DNA of 64,000 nt from Madurella fahalii (taxonomy: Eukaryota; Ascomycota; Sordariomycetes; Sordariales): NCBI GenBank assembly GCA_029876055.1, contig CM056875.1, forward strand, positions 4,613,001 to 4,677,000. Reading direction: 5' to 3'. Every line of letters begins with the position of its first letter. The stretch's first letter is position 1. Positions 1 through 10,635 of this stretch are shown here, in pieces. A program made the translations under genes and the position numbers. The notes below the pieces were generated by a model. That model saw only the letters and a list, made by a program, of their open reading frames with translations, was not told the DNA's origin and made no database searches.

Positions 1-1320
1 ACCGCCTGTTGCCAGGACCAACAAGAAGCCAGAAGACCCGTCCGCCTGTTTGAAAGGCCGAAATACAAGCAAAGCCGACGGCATGGTTCCTTGTCGAACC
101 GGGCTGACTGACCGATGGACTCGGCCGCGGGAAGCAGCCCCACGAAGGAGCCTCTGTGAGACGGTCGACAGGTAATCTTGCCAACCAGTCTTTTTGTGTT
201 TTGTTCTCATCCTCCCTGGGAGGAGGATGATGCCCTTTCACCGGCTGGAATGATGGATGGGCCGGGAGCGTCCTGTCCAGTGCTGGCATGAAACCAGCTG
301 GGGTCCATCTGATTTATCCAAGTGGAGGTTTGCTGGAGATATTGTCGGATGCAGAATGCCAGGCACAACATCCAGCTTCCTTGCACGAACCTTCATACCG
401 GACAGGGCTCCGGCCCCCAGGCGAGCCCTGTCGCGGGTGTTGGGTACTCTGCCCGCACTCCCCACCATCAGGCGGAAGGAAAAAAAGAAAAAAAAAAAAA
501 AAAGGCCGAACAGCCAGTGCCTCACCGGGCTCAATTTATGGCGTCCCCATCCTTCGTGTGATGCCGCACTGCTGCGGTTAAGTCCCGGCGCCATCATTTT
601 CCCGCTGGACACCGTCTAGAGTTCATCGGTTTTCCTGGAAGGAAGGGTGAAGTGGCTCGTAGTCCCTTTGCGCTCTCCCCGTTTGCTTCTCAATGTCGGC
701 CCTGTGCGCCCGTCGAGCCCGGTGTGCCTTGATGTCTGTAGCTTTGTGAACGGAAAAGGAAGGGGGTACAGTACAACGGTCGGGGGCCGCAGTGCCAGGT
801 ACAGCACTCAGCCATACCAATCCCACACCCTCCCCAGAATTCCACTGGGCCGCCCCGAGAATTCTCAATCTAGGCCCCTGCTCCCTGTCAAACGGCCGGG
901 TCTGGTCTGGTCTGGTCCTGTCGTTTCCCTGGCCCGACCTGCTACATAAAGACTGTTGGTCTCAGAAAAGTCCCATCTTTTGCTTCCCGTTTCTTTTCTT
1001 ACCCTAACACAACTTGACCGACCACAGATCTATCCGATAAGGACAACTGCTTGTGTCACTTCTTTCCCCGAATATTAATACGTCCTTGGTCGCCTGCCTT
1101 GCCTTCGCTTTAGCAATACCCTCCAGCCCGCTTGCCGACCTTGCCGACCAGATATCAACTTCGCTCTCGCGCTTCTTCAAAAGGTTGCCCGCCTCGTTGC
1201 CCGCCCAGGTCTTGTCCTTTGGCGCTAACTTAACCCAGAGGTTTACCAGCATCGTCATCACCACCTTTCTGAACAACAACAATAACCACCACCCCCGCCG
1301 CCACCACCATCACCATCACC
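1..1320. other. Left-edge non-coding region, possible leader of the small gene at 1321
   Basis: I see no convincing gene. The stretch has an A-rich run around 478-503 and pyrimidine-rich sequence from about 960. Just before the ATG at 1321 is a CACCAT-type trinucleotide run (about 1287-1320). The open frames here overlap one another on both strands and show no family resemblance. The last few hundred bases could be promoter and 5' leader of the short gene that follows. Confidence 0.4.
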
Positions 1321-1566
1321 ATGCCTTCCTCGCAAGTTGCTGCTCCGCTCGCCGCGCCCATCCCTATCCCGGCTCAGCGTCGGAATCTGGGCTTGATCAC
1401 CAACCAGGACCTGTTCGCCAGTCTGAACGCAACCTTGGCATCCAAGATGGACCAGCTGGTGACACCCATCCGCCACATCCAAGAGCATGATTACTCCGTC
1501 CCGGCTCCTCCGCCGCCCAGTCCCGTCAGCTTCCGCGATCACTGGCCAGCGTCGATGCGTCGCTGA
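1321..1566 (+). CDS. Small hypothetical protein, 81 residues
   Basis: A short single-exon reading frame of 81 residues that I do not recognise. The N-terminus is rich in alanine and proline (APLAAPIPIPAQRRN). A more regular central part, about residues 25-55, could form a helix (LITNQDLFASLNATLASKMD). A proline run, APPPPPSP-like, precedes a basic end. The ATG is in good context, preceded by A/C-rich sequence, and follows a pyrimidine-rich stretch typical of fungal leaders. There is no signal peptide or membrane segment. It stands alone, more than 3 kb from the next gene. It could be a real small protein or a chance frame, and only transcript data or conservation would decide. Confidence 0.4.
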   Translation: MPSSQVAAPLAAPIPIPAQRRNLGLITNQDLFASLNATLASKMDQLVTPIRHIQEHDYSVPAPPPPSPVSFRDHWPASMRR

Positions 1567-3267
1567 GCCGGCCATCTGCAGACCGATATTGCATTTTCTA
1601 CCCTGGGCGTTACGGTATCATCGGTTCATGAACTTTCCACATCCGGAACAATCCACCCCCACCCCACTACCATTCTCGGTAAAAAGATCCTTGTACACCA
1701 AACTTTCAACACTTGACATTACATCCTTTATTACGCCATATACCGTCTGGTTTACCTATCATTCTACGGAGTCAAGGTTGCAAGAGTTGGCTCTCCCCAC
1801 AGCTTTGGAGCAGCAGTGATTTTTCTTGGGTTTTATGTTACCCTTTTTTTTTTCTTTTCTTCACTTTTCTTTCTTTGGGATGGGCAGGCAGAGAGCACGG
1901 CACCGGCGTTACATAAAAGAATCACATTGTATCCATCAGATGGATTTGAATTTGGGCTGTATTGTTATTTCCACTTCGTGAGCTGGCTGGTCCCCTTGGT
2001 GCATGGGATGGGTCCCCCGGGTACGGGGTAATACAGCTCTTCGTTTTCTTGACACCTCAATACATTCTGTAGAAAATGTATGTTGTGTTTGCCTGATTGC
2101 TCTGGCCGACCAACCACGGTGGTTTGTAAAATCATCACAAACACAGCGCCAACTCAGCCGACCAACCAATGAAACCAGCCAACACGACGCCATCCCGGTA
2201 TCTCGTATCACGGGCCCCGTCGCCATTGCAAAACCAACCAAACCGACGGAACAAAACATGGGACCAAAATTTGGCGTCCTGTTCTCCCTCATCCTGGGCA
2301 TTTGGTGGCAAACTGGCAATTGGATTCCGAGCCGCTAATGATCACATCCCCAGCTCTCTCCACAGGATGCCGTCTCATCAGAGCTATCACACCCCACATT
2401 CCTCTGATCAAATCACGCGTCAGTGACTGTGATCCGTCACACAATACGCGAGAACACGCACACATGGGCAAATGGGATTAGTGTGCCACCTAACTTGCGG
2501 TGTTGATCTCTATCGTATAGCCGCTTAGGCAGAGGTAAAGAAAATAAAGCAGGTATCACCTCTCGATTACCAATCACCAATTCTAATCATGCCTGCGCCC
2601 ATCCACAAAAATTGCTGCTTACCGAATTGCGAGAGGAGGGAAAAGACGGCGGCAGAGATGCTCCTCATCACACTTTCACAACATTGGAGAGTTGTTGATG
2701 AACTGGGGGGCGGGTTAGTACGGCCACATGGTCGGGGAGTAAATAAATTGGGCCGTGGAAGATAATGGAAAGTACTCGACAAGTACTTAGTAGCTCATAG
2801 CCACCCTCCCTTTCATGAGGCGTAAACAGAACATGGAGACGGAAATCCAGCGGGCCTGGTGTTCGACGAAAAGGGTGCAATGCCCAGCCGTGTGACACCC
2901 CCGTATGGGAGCTCAAATCCAAATACCTCAAAGTCTCACTGCTGCCAATGTCCATGGCAACCGCGGTGAGCCCTTCCCAATTGCGGTCCGCAGTTTGGCG
3001 GGTCCCCCAGAACCTGAGTAGTTCCTCCCTTGCCGCTGGAGTCGGGTCTGTCTCTTTGCGAACATTCGTACTTGGCTTGGCCATAACCGGGGGAGACCAA
3101 TCTTGATGCAATCCGAGTGATGTGTCCTGCCCTTTCCGCTCTCTCCGTCGGTTGCTTTTCTTTTACTTTCTCTGTGACTCCCCGCCCAGCTTCTTGCTGG
3201 AATGCTAAGCGGCCCGGCTATGGCTAGTGGCTTCGAATCTTGAGCTTCGAGAATGAGGGTTGGCCAA
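1567..3267. other. Intergenic region without a convincing gene
   Basis: About 1.7 kb with no recognisable coding sequence. The first 300 bases are T-rich and could be the 3' end of the small upstream gene. A minus-strand open frame across 2668-3111 has no ATG at its start and matches no family I know, so I leave it uncalled. It lies on the same strand as the tetratricopeptide relic that follows and might be further decayed remains of the same locus. Confidence 0.4.
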
Positions 3268-3420
3268 CTATTTCTCCCCCATGTTCCGGATACGTTGCAC
3301 TTGAGCCACACACGCCATCATTGGATGCCGTTGTCCGTCCGAACATATGATTAAGAACTCAATAGCGTTCTGAAGTCCCTCCATATCGCTACGTTGATAA
3401 GCTAGGGCGAGGTTGTTCAT
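3268..3420 (-). pseudogene. Tetratricopeptide-repeat fragment (relic)
   Basis: A 50-codon stretch begins with MNNLALAYQ. This is characteristic of the kinesin-light-chain-type tetratricopeptide repeats found in fungal NB-ARC/TPR proteins, where copies typically read TMNNLALAYQ. A second helix-like part follows (GLQNAIEFLIICSDGQRHP) and the frame stops at 3268. Only about one repeat unit is present and I find no neighbouring repeats in frame, so this is probably a decayed fragment of a larger repeat protein. What is seen is the motif and its length; the decay is inference. It is too short to exclude chance resemblance. Confidence 0.35.
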
Positions 3421-3649
3421 GATTGTCGGTTAAGGTGGTCCTCGAAATAGCGAGATCGTCCGAGTCGGCACCGTAGCGGTAGATGCGAATTTCTCTCGTC
3501 CGCAGATCCGCATCACGGATATTCCTTCAGCAAAGCAGAAAACGATAAGAAAAGAAAGGGAAAAAAAATAAATAGCAAAAAGCTCACCGGCCAGCCGCCT
3601 CCGGGGGGTTGGAGGGGGGTGGCCGGCTACGAAAAACCGCTTGGGTTTT

Positions 3650-3760
3650 TGCTCTGACGAGGAGGAGTCGAACCCGCGGCCTCGCGGTGCAGTTTACGGT
3701 TTACGCTACGTGCTACGAGCTACGTTGCTACGCTACGGAACCGCTCGGCCACGGGCGCCT
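3650..3760 (-). pseudogene. tRNA-like relic with intact A and B boxes
   Basis: Read on the minus strand, 3741-3751 matches the polymerase III A box (TGGCCGAGCGG) and 3664-3674 matches the B box (GGTTCGACTCC), in the right order and about 70 bases apart. The sequence after the B box resembles the 3' acceptor strand of a serine or leucine tRNA (CTCGTCA). The 5' strand does not pair with it, and the T stem has one mismatch. The place of the anticodon arm is filled by a GCTACG-type repeat (about 3694-3737) that cannot form the arm. I read this as a degenerate tRNA gene rather than a working one. Confidence 0.35.
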
Positions 3761-4777
3761 CTACTCCTCGGTAATTGTCAGCGTGGAAACGGAACCTATA
3801 TGCCTCTTGCGGTCGGACGCTTGGGGTTGGAATGTGGGCCGTCGCTTTGGCACTGTGGACATACGTGCCCGCCATCACCACCGCCCAAACGACCGATACT
3901 GCCCGGCAGAAAGACCCTAATAGATCAACCAGCTCGTGCCGGCTTGTCGGTGGGCGGAAGATGGTTGACCGTTCAGGAAGGGGGATTGATGTTGATGCTT
4001 GGAAGATATGGCTCGATCAGCGGGCTTGATGTAGCTGACGATGAGTATGTTTCAGTGTAAGTGACTGAGGGATACGTCATGAACTTTGCCCTGGGTACGG
4101 TCCCGTCCACCCTTCGGTCTTGATGTACGTTTTTGTAACGCCGGGCAAGCAGGTAGGCGGACCGGCCGGGTGAGTATTCCCATCCGCTATCTGCTGCTGT
4201 TGTGAGCCGTAATGTTCGGAATTGGGGTCACTTGACTGTACGTACCTCTATGTAACACCGTATCCACTGGGGTTTCCGGATCCTTGCGGGGAACGGCGAT
4301 GAACCTGCGGTGCAACGAAGGTCACTTTTGTTTGGGAATTGTCAATCGCCGCTTGTGCGTGCACGTGGAGACGTGAGTGTTCTAGAAGTCTGTTGAGCAA
4401 GTAGTACCGACAACCGATGCGGTGTACCGCATCGCCACGCCTTCTTGTGGGGATCAGTATGTTGAAGTGGGTGACGGTTGGGGATCAGGGAGGGATGGCG
4501 AACATGACCAGGTTGTCTTGAGGAAGGAGTATACAACTCTCATCACTCCGACTGAGTTAATGTAGGGTAAGTAGGCGACGAAGGTTCGGAGCGCCAGACT
4601 CCTCTTAATCCCATGCTCCTCGTATCAAACCAAGCCCGAAGACGCTCGGGGAGTATAAGAACTAGCATTGCTGCTGCATATATTGTGGTATCAATGCCAT
4701 GCCGCCGCGCCACGCTGTCTGCATGCTCAACAACTGACACATTGCCTCGTACACGCCCGTCTTACCAACCCCCCGTT
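3761..4777. other. Intergenic region, nothing recognised
   Basis: About 1 kb downstream of the cytochrome b5 gene (minus strand) and up to the tRNA-like relic. I see no gene, RNA or clear repeat. The open frames are short, overlapping and without family features. Confidence 0.4.
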
Positions 4778-5105
4778 CTATAGCTTGGCCTCCTCCTTGA
4801 GCGTCCCGACCTTGAGCTTAGGGCCATACTTCTCGAGCACGCCCTTGCTGTGGTACTTCCAGAACTGCTTGGTGGCGTCCTTGCCGGCCATGCGCTTGAG
4901 GATCTTGGCGCCGCCGGGGTGCTCGTCGAGGAAGTCTGCCGAGTTGCGTCTCGGTTAGCGCTCACGTAGGCTCCGTTTTGCGTGGGAAGAGAGGAAAAAG
5001 AAACGGCATACTGGCAATATCATACACGCCGTCGTCGACGATAATGTACATGCCCTTCTCGTCCTTGTGCTGGGCGACCTCGGCCTTGGTGAGTTGCTTG
5101 GACAT
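4778..5105 (-). CDS. Small soluble cytochrome b5-fold haem protein
   Basis: Two exons (5012-5105 and 4778-4935) join to an 83-residue protein. The intron at 4936-5011 starts GTATGC, ends CAG and splits an asparagine codon. The joined sequence reads VYDIANFLDEHPGG, the classic cytochrome b5 core. The expected axial haem ligands are His37 (in HPGG) and His60 (in KYHS). The family carries electrons between a reductase and acceptors such as desaturases, sterol-modifying enzymes and P450s. This member has no C-terminal membrane helix and no second domain, so it is probably cytosolic; its acceptor cannot be told from sequence. The start codon at 5105 is the first in frame, and the length equals a bare b5 domain. 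Confidence 0.9.
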
Positions 5106-5717
5106 GGCGGGCGGTTTGATTTAGGTTATTGCCGTCGTTTTCCGTTCCGATGCGTAGGTGTGTTCGACGTCGCAAAACCGTGCCAAGAGGTGGCGGGCGA
5201 AGAAGCAGAATGTGATATATAAGAGAGAGTAAGACGCAGTGTAGTGAAATCCAAAGCGAGGGTCGAGATGATTGTTAATTGTCGAGCGCCGGGTGGTTGT
5301 TGCAGCGTCCAGGAGCCGCGCTCGGCTCCGCAATCGTCTTGTGCCTCGGCTCGGCTGACGGTCACCGGCCGCCAAGAGTCTGGACCAGGGGTTTGGGCTG
5401 TGTCCCCCCCGCAGACGTCATCCCTCATCCCCGGATTCTGTTGATGGCATCAGGGATACGGGCCGGGACGGGTGCAGCCAGACAATTTTCTTAAGTTATT
5501 AAATCTACGGTATCGAACATTCCTTTGTCCCCGTGCCTGATAGACCTATCTCCCCATATCCCCCCTTAGTCAAAATCTGCATCTCGGGGTATTTTGCTCT
5601 CACCCACAGTGCTCTCTAAGTTGAACCCGCAAAACGCCGTGCAATGCCCTATAGGACCAGCCAAATCATGAAGGAAACACAACCGTGAGACCTCCTCCGC
5701 TCTCTCAATATGACACC
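5106..5717. promoter_or_regulatory. Promoter region of the cytochrome b5 gene
   Basis: About 600 bases between the b5 start and the 3' end of the PI-PLC-like gene. On the minus strand a TATATATC-type box (about 5214-5221) lies some 110 bases upstream of the b5 ATG. This is a plausible TATA element, but it is assigned by position only. The left part is expected to hold the 5' leader of b5 and the right part the 3' untranslated region of the PI-PLC-like gene. No other gene is visible. Confidence 0.4.
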
Positions 5718-7070
5718 CTAAGCCAACATCCAAAGCATCACCCACGCCAACCCCATCCACACGAACGTCCTGACCACCTCCACCCTCCCCGCGGCGCTCG
5801 CCGGCCCGCAGCACTGCCTATTATACGTGACGTTGTTCATCCTAGCCGCCACTTCAAACACGCTTCCCGGATAGTTGCCATAATTATAATAGTCCACATT
5901 CAGAATGTTGGGCGCCCTCTCCCAATCCGAGCGGCAATTATTCGCCGCCATGCCCAAGCTCCCGAATCCGTCGGCCGCGTTCGTCACGTTCAACTGGCTG
6001 ACCGCCGGCACCAAGATCGCCTGCCCCAGCAGCGACACCTCGACGTTCAGGTTGTGGTTCATCAGGTACAGCCTCTTCTTCGCATCCTCGGGGCTCAGCC
6101 CGGGCGGCCGCTGCACGGTACACGGGAAGGTCTGGTCCACCGGATCAAACGGCGTCTCCCACATCTGGCTGAACTGGTCCATGAACCAAGGGTACGCCGT
6201 CTGGTTGGCCATGTAATCCAGGAACATGACCACCCGCTGCCCGGAGAGGATCATCTGCCCAAGCGTCGGCCAGTCCTCGACCTGCATCGGGATCACGCTC
6301 GGCGTGTAGACGTACTGCAGGATCCCCGAGCGCTCAATGTGCGGGACGTACAAGTCCGGCGTCGAGTAGTTGCCGTTGCCCAGCAGGATGGTGACCACGT
6401 CGTAGGGGTGCGCGGCCACCCAGTCCCTGACCGTCCGCAGCCAGTCCGTGATGGGCCCCGCGTCGAGGAGGTCGCATGACGTGTGGCAGAAGTGCGGCTG
6501 CGTGGCGTTTACCGGGAATTGGATCTGCCCCTGGAGGAAGCGGACGCCGTCGTCGAGCTGGCTGACGACCGAGAATTCCTGGTTGGCGGCGGCGCTGCCC
6601 TGGCGGACGAACGGGCTGTTGTGGCAGCCGACTTGGGTGATGTTGCTGTATTTGCGGGCGCAGAGCTCCGGGTAGTTGTTGCAGGGTCTGGTGTTGGTGG
6701 GGCGGGGGGCGACCGAGGTGGAGGTGCTTGCTGTTACGTTGCTGGTACCCGTGATGGACGAGGTGGCCGAACCCGTGATGTAGGTGACGGTGTTTACGGC
6801 TGAGGCGATGTCTCCATCGGTGGCGTTGGCTGTGAGCGGGCCGAGGTCGGTGGGGAGTGTGGTGGTTGCTATTGTTATCCGCGACGAGACGGTCTGATAA
6901 GCTCCTTCCGGAGGTCCTGAGGACTTGGGAGCGTTGCTTCTCGTCCCCGTCAAAACGGTCACTTCTTCGTCGCTGGTATTGTTGTCGTCGTTGGCCTCTT
7001 GGCAGCGAACCAGGCCAATACTGAGAGACAGCACCCACAGCAGGCCGCCGATGCGCTTTAGGGACGCCAT
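5718..7070 (-). CDS. Secreted PI-PLC-fold phosphodiesterase-like protein, possibly GPI-anchored
   Basis: A single-exon frame of 450 residues. Residues 1-23 form a signal peptide (basic start, then a hydrophobic core ending GLVRC), followed by a serine/threonine-rich stretch to about residue 130. From there it resembles fungal proteins of the PI-PLC-like TIM-barrel phosphodiesterase superfamily: QVGCHNSPF carries the probable first catalytic histidine near residue 152, followed by GVRFLQGQIQFP and PHFCHTSC near residue 197 with a candidate second histidine. A hydrophobic end (about 432-450) after a small-residue GPASAAG segment suggests a GPI anchor or a C-terminal membrane helix. Several Asn-X-Ser/Thr sites fit secretion. 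The substrate is unknown, and it lacks the Y domain and other parts of signalling phospholipase C, so an extracellular or wall role is likelier. It is divergent from the SUR7-like gene at 8328. Confidence 0.8.
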   Translation of the reverse strand: MASLKRIGGLLWVLSLSIGLVRCQEANDDNNTSDEEVTVLTGTRSNAPKSSGPPEGAYQTVSSRITIATTTLPTDLGPLTANATDGDIASAVNTVTYITGSATSSITGTSNVTASTSTSVAPRPTNTRPCNNYPELCARKYSNITQVGCHNSPFVRQGSAAANQEFSVVSQLDDGVRFLQGQIQFPVNATQPHFCHTSCDLLDAGPITDWLRTVRDWVAAHPYDVVTILLGNGNYSTPDLYVPHIERSGILQYVYTPSVIPMQVEDWPTLGQMILSGQRVVMFLDYMANQTAYPWFMDQFSQMWETPFDPVDQTFPCTVQRPPGLSPEDAKKRLYLMNHNLNVEVSLLGQAILVPAVSQLNVTNAADGFGSLGMAANNCRSDWERAPNILNVDYYNYGNYPGSVFEVAARMNNVTYNRQCCGPASAAGRVEVVRTFVWMGLAWVMLWMLA

Positions 7071-8327
7071 AATGGGCTATGGCCGGACTAACGGTACCTT
7101 GTGAGGGATGCGGGGACAGGTCATTGAAAGAGAAAGAGTCGAGGTCAAAAGTCAAAAAGATGCACCGAGTGCACCCGGTGGATAATAACATTTGATTTCT
7201 CCAATCGCCTCGCTGATCCCTGTTGTGGAAAGCGCCCTATGAACCTTAAAACATGGCAAGGGTTTGGCATGGAACAAGAACCTCTTTGGTGCGGCTTTCT
7301 CCCCAAGTCCCCTGCCAGCACTGCCGCAGCGGTGGGGCACCATCACTCAAAGACCCCTGCAAGCGCCAGCGATTGCTCCAACAATACGAAGCCAGCGGGA
7401 AACTGCCAGCGAGCGGTTACCGCGCGTCTACCCCGACGTATTTGGTTCGTTTCAATTCTTTCCTCGGTCCCCAAATGTGTGCAGATTGTTTTGCTGGCAA
7501 CACCTCCCCTGCTGTTCTGCTGCTGTCGCTGCCCCCATTCAGTGTCGGCACTCGGCGGTTTCTGATCAGCATTCAATGACGTTATGCCTCCAAAAGAGTA
7601 GGCGGGACGACGTCGCCAAGAAGGCGCAGATCGGCACTTGGATTTTTAAGTAGAGGGTGGGGCAGGAGCGCCACTCAATCGCGATGAATCAGGGCCGCGG
7701 CCATGGAAAGACGGCCGATGGTTGGACTGCCGGATTGATGGCAATGACGTGACAAGCGCCTATTTGCGACGGGCTGGTAACAGACGGAGCAATTGGAAGC
7801 GCGAAAGGCGTGTCTTCCGGCCTCCTAACCGGAAACTGACCGCCAGATGTTCTGGAGCATCGGGAGCCACTGGATGGCGCCCCAGCGGCCGCTTTCAAAA
7901 CCGCTGTGGACCTGCCCAGGGCTCCATCTGAATCGGACCTGACGCGCGGCAGAAGCGAAATGCCCAGCTCCCTTTTAGCGGAGGCCCTGCGCTTGGCGCA
8001 GCCGACATCATCGCTGCTTGTATTGAAAGTATCTGATCTACCGCAGCAGGCGATCCGTCCGATCATTCATTTTCCTGCCGTTGCTCCCCATTTCTCCTCT
8101 CCTGCTTCTCCACCTAGATCTGGACTGTTTCGCACTTTGGTCACACATCCGTTTCGCTTCCTCTCCTGTTTCTTTCTCCAGATCAAATTTGAGTGGCGTC
8201 CTGTCCACCTGTGTGCCGCAGCGGCGTCACCGTAGCAAGCCGTTACAGCTGGTCTGCTTCCGAGCTTGTTTACGCACTTCGTCCTCTTTCCTTTACCGTC
8301 GTTAACAACATAATCACAAGCCGAACT
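7071..8327. promoter_or_regulatory. Divergent intergenic region between the PI-PLC-like and SUR7-like genes
   Basis: About 1.26 kb separating two genes transcribed away from each other, so it should hold both promoters. Pyrimidine-rich stretches near 8070-8200 on the plus strand are typical of fungal leaders just upstream of the SUR7-like start. I see no further gene, and the overlapping open frames at 7239-7653 lack any family pattern. Confidence 0.4.
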
Positions 8328-9374
8328 ATGGCGATACCGTCAATCCTCCGCCCTCGTAAGAGAAACACCACAGAGAAATATGACCCGTCTTCGCCGGTGA
8401 GCCCTGTCTCGAAGGAGCATGGCGCCGAAGTGAACTCGGTTGTCATCAAGCGGGCCACCCGGTTGCGTAAGGGGTTTGCTCTGAGTGCCTCCATTGCCTA
8501 TGTTTTGTCGTGGATATTTCTGGTGCTGGTAAGTAATTGTCCACCGTTCATCATTCGAAACACATACTGACATTGCCAGGTGCTCATCGGCAACACCTAC
8601 CCCCGCGCCGTCCTCAACAGCATCTACTTCTTCAAGCTCGACCTAGCCGACATCATCCCAATGTCTGTCCCCAATGCCAGGCTGATCAACAGCATCGCCC
8701 AGAGCATTGGCCTACACGACTTTTACCAGGTCGGCCTCTGGAACTTCTGCGAGGGCTACGAGAATGTGTAAGGCGATCCCAGTGTCCCCTATTGCCTCTT
8801 CCCCCCACAATGAACCACCCGGCTAAACCAATCGTCCAGAGGACTCACCTACTGCTCCGAGCCGCAAACCCTCTACTGGTTCAACCCCGTCGAGATCCTC
8901 ATGTCGGAGCTCCTGGCGGGCGCCACCATCGCCCTACCCACCCAGATCATCACCATCCTCTCGGTCCTGCGCATCTCGTCGCAGATCATGTTCGGTTTCT
9001 TCTTCACCGCCTGCATCCTCACCTTCTTCCTGATCTTCCTCTCCCCGTTCGCCGTCTCGTCCAAGTGGGTCTCGCTCCCCCTCGCCTTCACCTCCTTCCT
9101 CAGCATGATGCTTGCCTTGTCCGCCAGCGCCGTCGCCACCGCCATCAGCCTGGCCTTCAAGTACGCCGCCGAGGCCCAGAGCGAGCTCAACATCCGCGCC
9201 GAAGTTGGCGTCAAGATGTTTGCCTTCATGTGGCTCGCCACGGGCTTCAGCATTTGGGCCTTTGCCGTGCACGCCGGCATGGGGTGCTGCTGCGTCTCGC
9301 GGAGGGATCTGAGGACGGGGAGGAGGACGATACGGGCCGGGGAGGTGCAGAGGAGGGAGGTCAGTCCCCACTGA
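8328..9374 (+). CDS. SUR7/PalI-family plasma membrane protein (SUR7-like)
   Basis: Three exons (8328-8528, 8580-8767, 8840-9374) give 307 residues. The introns start GTAAGT and GTAAGG and end CAG. A first membrane helix lies at about residues 50-72. It is followed by an extracellular loop with GLWNFCEGY, the tryptophan-cysteine signature typical of SUR7 and claudin-like proteins. Three or four further helices lie at about 150-175, 178-200, 204-230 and 246-268, and the cytoplasmic tail is basic. Yeast Sur7 marks eisosomes/MCC domains of the plasma membrane and affects endocytosis and wall building. By family this protein should sit in the cell cortex, but its exact role is not readable from sequence. 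A second, PalI-like member of the family is at 49436-50317. The second join is supported by the restored reading ENVGLTYCSEPQ. Confidence 0.88.
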
Positions 9375-10635
9375 GGACAGGGGGTCGGTGAAGAAATAAT
9401 AATAAAACAAGAAACTTATGCATTGGGATTTTGGTCTGGTTATGGTATCCTGGGTTTTTGCATTATGATCATGTCGATAGATTGATACCATTACTTCTCT
9501 AGCTAGAAGGGCGAAGGTTACTCACGTACTGTGTAGGAAAGGGTGTTAATAGTAGTAATTCCTTCAAGATATGGACATGCTCGGCTTTTCCGATCTTAGG
9601 CGGCCGTCTCCGAGAGTGAGGCCAGCCACTGTTACATGAGTTCTCCTGCAAAGTCTACCCTTAACTTTCCCAGTTCCCGTTCAAGTTATGAGCTGCAGTT
9701 GATCTGGGTGGCCGGAATGAAACCAGCTCCCTGGTCACATCACTACCAACTTGTCACAAAGGACTGCACTGCAATACTAGGTACGTGGTAGAAATTTTGG
9801 CTTTTTCTTTTACAGGGAAAATTTCTACCATACTCGGTACATGGTCTGGTCGATCTCCACGTTCCGGAAACCACCAGCTAATCTTTGCTACAACCACCAA
9901 ACAAAAGCATGGCTTGCTTAGATCCAAAGAGCCCAGAATCCAAGACCACAAACTTGACACCCCTTTTCCGGCAGGTCGCTTCGATCCATCCCCTAGAAGC
10001 AAAAGACCTGGAAAGGGAAAACTTGACAACATCCCCACAAGTGAACAAACTGTTTTGCCAAGAGCTGGACCGACTCCCCGCCAGGGGGAGCCAGTACTCT
10101 GGCCAGTTGACAGGGGAAACCTAAGAAGAAAACGCAAGAGAATATTACATCTCAAGAACGAGGCCGTAGCATCGACCCACTGAGTGAGTGAGTGGAAAGG
10201 CGAGGCGGGAGAGGATCGCGCCGCGCAGAAGGGTGGGAGTGGTTGCAGAGACCGGACGGACGGCGACGTCTCTAAATGAGCAAACCCGAACCGGCCGAGT
10301 TATTCATTTAGGATGCCCACCGCTGAGTCTCGGACTCGACATCACACACACATACACCCATCCGGGCGTCTGCTCACCGCCTGCCGTGTTTCAAACAACG
10401 AAGTGAGTGGAACGGCCATTTTCTCTTCCCGCGAATCGGCCCTGTGACGTCGGATATGTGATTCCTGGAGTTGGAACAAGACACCCGAGGAGCAAAGCTG
10501 TGAGGCGGAGAAATTGGGTATCATCACGCCTCTGGCCCCCCTTATTATGGTTGTCTTCCAAAGACCCAAGTCTTCCGAATTGAAAGTAGTTCTTCCTGAA
10601 ATTTTTACCTCACCCGAGGCACGGATGACAGCAGC
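9375..10635. other. Convergent intergenic region
   Basis: About 1.26 kb between the ends of the SUR7-like gene (+) and esdC (-), so it should hold two 3' untranslated regions. It contains the perfect inverted repeat described separately at 9787-9829. No coding sequence is convincing: the frame at 9785-10183 has no family pattern and overlaps others on the opposite strand. Confidence 0.45.
9787..9829. repeat. Perfect 12-bp inverted repeat (hairpin)
   Basis: The arms GGTAGAAATTTT (9787-9798) and AAAATTTCTACC (9818-9829) are exact reverse complements around a 19-base pyrimidine-rich loop. It lies about 410 bases past the end of the SUR7-like gene. It could be a structure in the 3' transcript or what is left of a small inverted-repeat element. 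I saw no second copy in the window. Confidence 0.6.

Noticed and set aside
2668..3111. Minus-strand frame of 147 codons near the TPR relic
   Set aside because: It starts at TTG and I recognise no family; it may be decayed coding DNA but cannot be supported.
5685..6479. Plus-strand frame of 264 codons rich in histidine, proline and arginine
   Set aside because: It lies antisense to the PI-PLC-like gene, and its odd composition is the mirror of that gene's codon bias.
6334..7191. Minus-strand frame of 285 codons
   Set aside because: Shifted frame of the PI-PLC-like gene with arginine/proline/histidine bias and no family pattern.
8537..9391. Plus-strand frame of 284 codons spanning the SUR7-like gene
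   Set aside because: It reads across two clear introns in the wrong frame; the spliced gene explains the region.
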